A DNA stretch of 11,642 nt from the NCBI GenBank assembly GCA_023437485.1, contig JAEZGB010000105.1:1-11642 (forward strand). Direction: 5' to 3'. The notes below the pieces were generated by a model. It did no database searches. It was not told the origin of the DNA and was given only the letters and a program-made list of their open reading frames with translations. Origin of the DNA: Bacteroidota bacterium. Lineage in GTDB: Bacteria > Bacteroidota > Bacteroidia > Flavobacteriales > Flavobacteriaceae. Every line of letters begins with the position of its first letter. Positions within the stretch are counted from its first letter, which is position 1. Below are positions 6,680-11,642 of this stretch, one piece after another. The position numbers and the translations under genes are program-made.

Positions 6680-8338
6680 ATGTGGAACAAACACCCTAAA
6701 GCGCTTCCATACCTTTTCCTGTCCGAAATGTGGGAAAGATTCGGCTATTATTTGATGATCGGTATTTTTACGCTGTATCTCAAAGATGTCGAGGCGGGTT
6801 TTGCGATGACTGAAAAGGAAGCTTCTGACCTGTATGGGACCTTCATAGCACTGGTCTTCCTTACGCCATTCATCGGCGGTCTTGTGGCCGACAGGTACTT
6901 GGGCTACCGCTCTTCCATTATCATTGGCGGGGTCCTGATGGGCCTTGGCTATTTCATGATGGGGATTCATTCAATTGAAACGCTGTACATCGCCATGACG
7001 CTTGTTATTCTCGGAAATGGGTTTTTCAAGCCGAATATTTCCACGCTGCTTGGGAATTTTTATTCAAACGATGAATATCGCGACAAAAAGGATGAAGGTT
7101 ACAACATCTTTTACATGGGGATCAACGTAGGCGCTTTTATCTGTAATTTTTTTGGAGCGGCACTGCAAATCCTTTTGGGATGGAAATACGCCTTTATGGC
7201 CGCAGGGGTCGGAATGTTCATCGGTGTTGCAGTATTTATGCTGGGAAGCCGCTACTACAAGGGATATGATCATAAAAAGGGAACGCAGCCCGGGGACATG
7301 CCATTTTATAAAATCGTTTTGTTCATCCTTTTGCCGTCAGTTGTTTTTGGGGTTATCGGATGGTTCATCAAGGGCGTTTCGTCTGAGAGCAATCCTGAAG
7401 CATATATTTTTGGTTCTGACTCTACCGACGCCTTTATCTTTGCCTGTATCCCAGTGATTGTGTTTTACGCATTGCTTTATTTCCGTGCCCGCCCTGACGA
7501 GAAAAGGCCTATTGGCGCGCTATTAGCGATTTTTGCGGTGGTGATCCTCTTTTGGGCCGTTTTCAAGCTCAATGGGTCGGCGCTCAATACCTGGGCTGAC
7601 CGCTACACTGACCGCGAGGTCACCGGCACTACGGGCGAAGTTTTTTCGGCGCTCAAACTTGCGGGCGAAGTTGAATATAAAAAAGAATCCGTCGCGCTTT
7701 ACGACGAGCAATTCAGGTTGATCAAAAAGGACGGCGAAGTGGTCAAGGAAGTCAATTATCCTTTGTACTTCCGCAATGTCGCCCCCGAGAAACTGCCCGC
7801 CGAGGGAAGTTCGGTCACCCTTTGGGCCACCAACCTGAGCCAATCGATCAATCCGGGCTGGGTGATTATCCTGACACCGCTAATCGTTGCATTCTTCACC
7901 TATTTGCGGCAGCGAAACCGTGAACCTTCAACACCTACCAAAATCGCCTTCGGGTTATTGATCTCGGCGCTGTCAGTATTGGTGATGGTTGCCGCGGTGA
8001 ACATTGGCGCCAACGGCAGCGAGAAGGTCAGCGTGTGGTGGCTGGTGGCCAATTATGGAATCATAACCATTGGTGAATTGTTCCTGAGCCCGATGGGACT
8101 GTCGATCGTCTCAAAACTCAGCCCGGTAAACATAACCTCACTGATGATGGGCGGTTGGTTCCTTGCAACATCCATTGGAAACAAGCTCAGCGGTGTTTTG
8201 GCTTCGATGTGGGATACTTATGAAGACAAAGCTGACTTTTTTTGGATCAATTTTGCACTGTTGATGTTTGCAACCTTGCTGATGTTTGCCTTGGTAAGGA
8301 ACCTGAACAAGGTTATGGCCGAGAAAGGAATCAAATAA
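6680..8338 (+). CDS. POT (PTR2) family transporter with altered coupling motifs and periplasmic insert
   Basis: This is the third transporter of the operon, 552 aa. The fold is clear: E16-MW-E19-R20-F-GYY in TM1, GGLVADRYLGYR (66-77), GNGFFKPNIS in TM4 with Lys117, FYMGINVG (144-151), QSINPGW in TM8 with Asn391, and GELFLSP in TM10 with Glu466. Two positions depart from its siblings. The glycine closing the TM1 ExxERFxYYG motif is Leu25. The TM7 segment reads FWAVFKLNGSAL, placing Lys296 (AAG, 7565-7567) where the others have Glu of FEQ. Between TM7 and TM8 sits a hydrophilic stretch of about 85 residues (304-389), probably periplasmic, where the first transporter has about 22. It starts 2 bases after the preceding stop; GGAG at 6666-6669, ten bases before the ATG, could serve as a ribosome site. 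It is probably a peptide transporter, but its coupling mode is uncertain. Confidence 0.91.
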   Translation: MWNKHPKALPYLFLSEMWERFGYYLMIGIFTLYLKDVEAGFAMTEKEASDLYGTFIALVFLTPFIGGLVADRYLGYRSSIIIGGVLMGLGYFMMGIHSIETLYIAMTLVILGNGFFKPNISTLLGNFYSNDEYRDKKDEGYNIFYMGINVGAFICNFFGAALQILLGWKYAFMAAGVGMFIGVAVFMLGSRYYKGYDHKKGTQPGDMPFYKIVLFILLPSVVFGVIGWFIKGVSSESNPEAYIFGSDSTDAFIFACIPVIVFYALLYFRARPDEKRPIGALLAIFAVVILFWAVFKLNGSALNTWADRYTDREVTGTTGEVFSALKLAGEVEYKKESVALYDEQFRLIKKDGEVVKEVNYPLYFRNVAPEKLPAEGSSVTLWATNLSQSINPGWVIILTPLIVAFFTYLRQRNREPSTPTKIAFGLLISALSVLVMVAAVNIGANGSEKVSVWWLVANYGIITIGELFLSPMGLSIVSKLSPVNITSLMMGGWFLATSIGNKLSGVLASMWDTYEDKADFFWINFALLMFATLLMFALVRNLNKVMAEKGIK

Positions 8339-8354
8339 CCCGGCAACCGGAACG

Positions 8355-8372
8355 TATATTTTGCTAAATTTC
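8355..8372 (+). promoter_or_regulatory. Weak candidate promoter region for the thioredoxin-like gene
   Basis: Two -7-like elements occur in the 78-base gap after the transporter operon: TATATTTTG (8355-8363, one base too long for TAnnTTTG) and TAAATTTC (8365-8372, 7 of 8 matches). Neither has a clear TTG at the expected upstream distance. A start near 8379 would still allow the ATG at 8417. The gene could instead be read through from the operon. Confidence 0.2.
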
Positions 8373-8416
8373 GGCACTGTATTTGCCAAATGCGGCGCTC
8401 GATTAAAACAACCACT

Positions 8417-8875
8417 ATGAAAAAATTAATTATCGCGATCTTCATTATGATTGGTTCATTTTCAGCCCAAGCCCAGGAACTTACCTGGCATACTGATATG
8501 AACAAAGCCACCGAAATGTCATTGAAAACCAAAAAACCATTGTTGCTGTTTTTTACCGGAAGCGATTGGTGCGGTTGGTGTATCAGGCTGCAAAAGGAAG
8601 TTTTGAAGACTCCTGAATTCGCAACCTGGGCCAAGGAAAATGTGGTATTGGTAGAGCTTGATTTCCCCCGCCGTTCGCCCATGACACCCGAGCTTCAAAA
8701 GCAGAACATGGAGATGCAGCAGGCCTTTCAGGTCCAGGGTTACCCTACAGTTTGGATCACCAAGGCTGCGCGCAAGGATGGAAAGCTTACATTTGAAAAA
8801 ATGGGTAGTACCGGTTATGTTGCCGGCGGGCCCGCCAAGTGGCTTGAAGGTGCCAATAAGATCATCGGGAAATAA
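8417..8875 (+). CDS. Exported thioredoxin-like protein (CGWC active site)
   Basis: This is a small periplasmic thiol-disulfide oxidoreductase of the thioredoxin-like (Thioredoxin_7/DUF255-like) type, 152 aa. The signal peptide is residues 1-20 (MKK, hydrophobic core, FSAQAQ cleavage region). The domain follows directly, with GSDWCGWCIRLQKEV holding Cys52 and Cys55, and the cis-proline loop QGYPTVW with Pro110. I placed the start at 8417 rather than at the in-frame ATG at 8390, because 8417 begins with MKKLIIAI, a standard signal peptide, whereas the longer form adds nine poorly fitting residues (MRRSIKTTT). The leader is A-rich without Shine-Dalgarno. The gene lies 78 bases after the transporter operon and overlaps comEC tail to tail by 14 bases; a terminator for it lies at 8896-8938. 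The substrate is unknown and no partner reductase (DsbD or CcdA) is nearby. Confidence 0.9.
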   Translation: MKKLIIAIFIMIGSFSAQAQELTWHTDMNKATEMSLKTKKPLLLFFTGSDWCGWCIRLQKEVLKTPEFATWAKENVVLVELDFPRRSPMTPELQKQNMEMQQAFQVQGYPTVWITKAARKDGKLTFEKMGSTGYVAGGPAKWLEGANKIIGK

Positions 8876-10847
8876 TCCCTTTTTTTACACTATAGAATCC
8901 CTTTTCGGCAGTTGCGTGGAAAGGGATTTTTCTTTTTTGGCAAGTTTTCTCCCAGCGCCGCACGTAGCTTTTGTAGTTTGTGCCATCGGCTACCACCATT
9001 TTGGGTTTCCAGATTTCCAGCGCCCTTTCAAGGTTGATTTTGGGCGAACCGCTTATTACAACAAGATCAGGGTTAATATCCGCGAGGCTGGTAGTAGAAT
9101 CAATAATCATAACTCGTAAACCGTCAAACCAAAACAGTTTTTTTTGTTGCACTTCCTGGGATTTGTTTACAAAATTTGCAATGCGGTAAGGCTTCAGATG
9201 ATAGTCACTTGCTTCATTGATCCTTACCCGGTCACCGTGACGAAAGGCAATTATCATTTTTTTATGATCGTGGAACACCACCATCTCAGAACTTGTAACG
9301 GCTTCCTTCTTTTTTAGCAGGATGATGGCCTGAAGGACCGATAGCGCCACCAGCACCGGGATGAAGGCGATACTTGTTCTTTTGATCAGCCATCGGCCAA
9401 AGAAAATAATTATCAACGCGGTAGCTATTGACATGGGAACCGTAAAGGGAATCTCGTTGATGGCCAATGCGTCCACCGAGGCAACTTTTGCGATAGCCAG
9501 GTTCATCCACCGGATAGCAAGGTCCAGGATTGTAATCAATAATTTTGGTACCGGGAACACTGTTGCGATAGCCATGGCAACGAAGCCGAAAAGCATTATG
9601 AAAGTAACCATGGGAATTACAATTAGGTTTGTAACCAGGAATAACCCGGGAAATTGGTGGAAGTACAGCAATGACAGCGGAAGGGTTCCAAGTTGCGCAG
9701 CCAGGGAAACGGCTGCCACGCTCCAAAGATAGCGCAGCACCGCCCCCCGGGGTTCCAGTGCGCCCTCAATAACGGGAGAAAGCCACAAAATGGACAGTAC
9801 CGCCGAGTAGCTTAATTGAAAACCTACATCGCGCAACAGCGCTGGATTGACCAGCAAGATCAGCACCGCCGAGACCATCAGGGTATGAAAGCGGTTTGCC
9901 GGCCTGTGCAGCGACTCGCCGGCCGCGAACATACTGAACATCGCGGCTGAACGCACCACCGAGGCCGACATTCCGGTCAGGAATGCGAAGGTCCAGAGTC
10001 CTGCCAAATGGGCGCAAAATCGGACAGTTCGGCCTTTGGCGTTTCGGGGCAGTGGCTTCAAAATAAAGTTTAGCGCAAGCATGACAAAGCCCACGTGAAG
10101 TCCGGAAACCGACAAGATATGAACCGCCCCCGCACGTTCATAGTCGCGCTGAATGCCCCGGTCCAACTCCTGCCGTTGGCCCAGGATCAGGGCGCTGGCA
10201 ATCCTAAGCCCTTCCGGCGACATTCCCGCCTGGTGTAGTTGGATGGAAATCCTGCTTCGAATCCGCACAAAGAAATACCTGGGTCCGTGAGTAGGTTTGC
10301 CGCAAATAAGGGCGCTGTGATAGACATAACTTTGCGCGGCAATGGATTGATTGCGCAGGTAAGCCGAATAATCAAATTGTGCCGGATTGAGGGGAGGTCG
10401 GATTCGCAACAATGACCCGTGAAAGGCCACCGGGGTTCCTGGAGGCAGGGGAGATGAGGCATCGCGTACGGAAATCAGCAGTTTTCCTGCCGATCGGCGC
10501 TGCCCCACAATCTTAACATCCATAATGTACCTATGCGCAGACTGGCCGTTTTTAAGCCGTTCACGAATGACTCCAAAAATCGCGGTTTGATTCGTTTCGG
10601 GAATATTGATATAGTGATCGGCAGGTTCTGCAAAATGAAGTGCTTTCGCAAATGCACCGGTGAGCAAAGCAGCCAACAGCAGAATCAAGCCTGACATTGT
10701 CCTATACTTCGCAAAGGCCAACGAGCAAAAAATCAACGCCAAAAGGAAGGGCAAGCCAAGCTCAAGCCTAACTGCCGGATTTGGCAATAAAATCCCCGTG
10801 AGGATCATTGCCCCTATTCGGAACATGGGAAAACGCAACAATTCCAT
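8862..10847 (-). CDS. comEC: ComEC/Rec2 family DNA-uptake channel protein without nuclease active site
   Basis: ComEC is the inner-membrane channel that passes single-stranded DNA into the cytoplasm during natural transformation. At 661 aa it shows an N-terminal membrane segment and DUF4131-like region with NPAQFDYSAYLRNQSI (154-169), then the competence domain with ALILGQRQEL (219-228) and the signature HILSVSGLHVGF (243-254), followed by many TM helices to about 511. The last 140 residues (about 520-661) occupy the place of the metallo-beta-lactamase domain, but no HxHxDH motif is present. Only the domain's end is recognisable: DLVVISGSPK (594-603), VVADGTNYKSYV (618-629) and IPFHATAEKGFY (641-652). 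The start at 10847 matches the usual family beginning (MELLRFPMFRIG). The 3' end overlaps the thioredoxin gene by 14 bases. The gene stands alone after a strong terminator. Whether this organism is transformable cannot be judged from here. Confidence 0.93.
   Translation of the reverse strand: MELLRFPMFRIGAMILTGILLPNPAVRLELGLPFLLALIFCSLAFAKYRTMSGLILLLAALLTGAFAKALHFAEPADHYINIPETNQTAIFGVIRERLKNGQSAHRYIMDVKIVGQRRSAGKLLISVRDASSPLPPGTPVAFHGSLLRIRPPLNPAQFDYSAYLRNQSIAAQSYVYHSALICGKPTHGPRYFFVRIRSRISIQLHQAGMSPEGLRIASALILGQRQELDRGIQRDYERAGAVHILSVSGLHVGFVMLALNFILKPLPRNAKGRTVRFCAHLAGLWTFAFLTGMSASVVRSAAMFSMFAAGESLHRPANRFHTLMVSAVLILLVNPALLRDVGFQLSYSAVLSILWLSPVIEGALEPRGAVLRYLWSVAAVSLAAQLGTLPLSLLYFHQFPGLFLVTNLIVIPMVTFIMLFGFVAMAIATVFPVPKLLITILDLAIRWMNLAIAKVASVDALAINEIPFTVPMSIATALIIIFFGRWLIKRTSIAFIPVLVALSVLQAIILLKKKEAVTSSEMVVFHDHKKMIIAFRHGDRVRINEASDYHLKPYRIANFVNKSQEVQQKKLFWFDGLRVMIIDSTTSLADINPDLVVISGSPKINLERALEIWKPKMVVADGTNYKSYVRRWEKTCQKRKIPFHATAEKGFYSVKKGIISR
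8896..8938 (+). terminator. Rho-independent terminator of the thioredoxin-like gene, inside the comEC 3' end
   Basis: AATCCCTTT (8896-8904) pairs perfectly over 9 bases with AAAGGGATT (8920-8928), and the next few loop bases can add a U-G and a C-G pair. The run TTTTTCTTTTTT (8927-8938) follows. It begins 20 bases after the thioredoxin stop. A second copy of the left arm (AATCCCTTTT at 8874-8883) could pair with the same right arm. On the minus strand no T-run follows the hairpin, so it should act only on plus-strand transcription. The same bases encode comEC residues of the KIPFHATAEKGF region. Confidence 0.75.
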
Positions 10848-10868
10848 GAGTTGAAATTATTGCGGTTT

Positions 10869-10876
10869 GAAATTTA
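10869..10876 (-). promoter_or_regulatory. Weak candidate -7 element for comEC
   Basis: Read on the minus strand this is TAAATTTC, matching 7 of 8 bases of TAnnTTTG, 21 bases before the comEC start codon. There is no TTG at the expected distance upstream, where the preceding gene's terminator T-tract lies. It is listed because comEC must be transcribed independently if the terminator at 10896-10918 works. Confidence 0.2.
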
Positions 10877-10895
10877 TCGGTTGCGGAAAAACCGT

Positions 10896-10918
10896 AAAAA
10901 AGCCCGGCGGACCGGGCT
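10896..10918 (-). terminator. Strong Rho-independent terminator of the NlpC/P60 gene
   Basis: On the minus strand, AGCCCGG, the loop TCCG and CCGGGCT form a perfect 7-base-pair GC-rich stem, followed directly by TTTTT (10900-10896). The loop fits the UNCG class, though with a G-C rather than the optimal C-G closing pair. The hairpin begins 4 bases after the stop codon of the NlpC/P60 gene and separates it from comEC. A weaker inverted repeat (CGGTT at 10878-10882, AACCG at 10890-10894) lies just beyond. Confidence 0.88.
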
Positions 10919-10922
10919 GATA

Positions 10923-11546
10923 TTATAAAACTCTGTTTGCTTGTGCGAATGACCGGCTGTAGTACGGTTCCTTGGTGGAACTGATGATCACCCCACGTTG
11001 CGTGGACGAATGGATAAACTTGATTTCCTCGCCGTCTGATTCCACCACAATACCAACATGGTTGATAACGCTCCGGCCATTGGTTTTAAAAAATACCAGA
11101 TCGCCTTTCTTAATTTCTTCCTTATCAAGTTTCTGGCCCACTTTGGCCATTTCGTTCGAACTCCTCGGCAGTTTCAGTCCGAAAATATCAAAAACCGCGG
11201 TAACCATGCCCGAACAATCCATACCGGCCTTGGAGGTCCCTCCGCCACGGTAGCGAACACCGATGAACTCCATGGCATTGTTGATCATTTGCAGGGCAAG
11301 GTAATTTTCGGATTCGTCAACAATAATGTCGCGGTCTTCCTTATCGTTGATCAGGGAACGTAACTTTTTGGATTTTTTAACCGGGGTCGCGGTAAAGGTT
11401 TTTTGGGATTTTGCCGCCGCAGTAGGTTTATCGGCTGGCTGCTCATAAATTCCCTTTTTTTGTGCCTGTTTTTTTGAGGTCACCACCTGGGCTTGCGTTA
11501 CGGACACAAGCATTATGGCCAGGAGCAGGAAAATCTTTTTTTGCAT
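10923..11546 (-). CDS. Exported NlpC/P60 (C40) peptidoglycan peptidase
   Basis: This is a cell-wall hydrolase of the C40 cysteine peptidase family, which in Spr/MepS and NlpC-type proteins cuts peptide stems or cross-links of peptidoglycan. It is 207 aa. The signal peptide is residues 1-20 (MQKK, hydrophobic core, TQAQ cleavage region) with no lipobox cysteine, so a soluble periplasmic protein is expected. A lysine-rich, low-complexity linker spans about 21-75. The catalytic domain (about 82-207) has YRGGGTSKAGMDCSG with nucleophile Cys111, KKGDLVFF (147-153), NHVGIVV with His163, and FIHSS with His179 as third catalytic residue, so it looks active. No SH3 or LysM domain is present. The start at 11546 follows an AT-rich leader without Shine-Dalgarno; I found no clear promoter in 11547-11642. 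A strong terminator follows the stop, so it is probably transcribed alone. Confidence 0.93.
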   Translation of the reverse strand: MQKKIFLLLAIMLVSVTQAQVVTSKKQAQKKGIYEQPADKPTAAAKSQKTFTATPVKKSKKLRSLINDKEDRDIIVDESENYLALQMINNAMEFIGVRYRGGGTSKAGMDCSGMVTAVFDIFGLKLPRSSNEMAKVGQKLDKEEIKKGDLVFFKTNGRSVINHVGIVVESDGEEIKFIHSSTQRGVIISSTKEPYYSRSFAQANRVL

Positions 11547-11642
11547 ATATTTTTTATTTATAGCCGGGGCAGGCTTTTATTTATTAACTATCCAAAATGG
11601 ATTCTCACAATTGTTAACGTCCCGAATGGCAGGATATTATAC

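Noticed and set aside
3363..8338. Three transporter genes in a row as a recent duplication or assembly artefact.
   Set aside because: They share only family motifs, have different lengths (500, 601 and 552 aa) and different insertions, so they diverged long ago.
8340..8350. CCGG-CAA-CCGG hairpin right after the third transporter gene, considered as an operon terminator.
   Set aside because: The stem is only 4 base pairs and no T-run follows.
8390..8416. Upstream in-frame ATG as the start of the thioredoxin-like gene.
   Set aside because: It adds nine residues ahead of a signal peptide that already begins properly with MKK at 8417.
8825..8836. Perfect 12-base palindrome GGCGGGCCCGCC inside the thioredoxin-like gene, just downstream of comEC on the minus strand.
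   Set aside because: About three perfect 12-base palindromes are expected by chance in a window this size, it encodes an ordinary Gly-Gly-Pro-Ala stretch, and no T-run follows closely on the minus strand, so it is not a convincing terminator or operator.
11562..11575. AGCC-GGGGCA-GGCT inverted repeat followed by T-rich sequence on the plus strand.
   Set aside because: The stem is 4 base pairs and no plus-strand gene lies upstream; it falls in the leader of the minus-strand NlpC/P60 gene.

Overview
The window looks like a chromosomal stretch from a member of the Flavobacteriaceae, close to Flavobacterium. The protein families point there: a PA0069-type radical SAM protein, an S9 dipeptidyl peptidase IV, POT transporters, a ComEC without a nuclease tail, and a small NlpC/P60 hydrolase. 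Genes mostly lack Shine-Dalgarno sequences, start in A-rich leaders, and one has a Bacteroidetes-type promoter (TTTG, spacer, TAnnTTTG-like). Base composition looks nearly balanced by eye, which is GC-rich for that genus. I see no mobile element, CRISPR array, RNA gene or prophage signal.

Layout: (1) 2-1063, plus strand, the 3' part of a radical SAM gene related to spore photoproduct lyase; its start lies off the window. (2) 1130-8338, plus strand, a promoter followed by four tightly packed genes with gaps of 9, 6 and 2 bases: a secreted dipeptidyl peptidase IV and three different proton-coupled oligopeptide transporters. (3) 8417-8875, plus strand, an exported thioredoxin-like protein with a CGWC site. 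(4) 8862-10847, minus strand, ComEC, overlapping the thioredoxin gene tail to tail by 14 bases. (5) 10923-11546, minus strand, an exported NlpC/P60 peptidase with a strong terminator just after it.

The clearest functional unit is the peptidase-transporter operon. The peptidase should release N-terminal dipeptides (X-Pro or X-Ala) in the periplasm, and the three transporters should bring di- and tripeptides into the cytoplasm. The transporters are old paralogues, not copies. They differ most between TM7 and TM8: a short loop in the first, an extra hydrophobic hairpin in the second, and a soluble insert in the third. The third also has lysine where its two siblings carry the TM7 glutamate linked to proton coupling. 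This makes the operon a good candidate for division of labour in peptide uptake.

Other points of interest are a clamp-binding-like QFNLF tail on the radical SAM protein, a ComEC tail that looks like a metallo-beta-lactamase domain without its active site, and a plus-strand terminator built from the last codons of comEC. No obviously new multi-gene system, such as a defence or secretion island, is visible.
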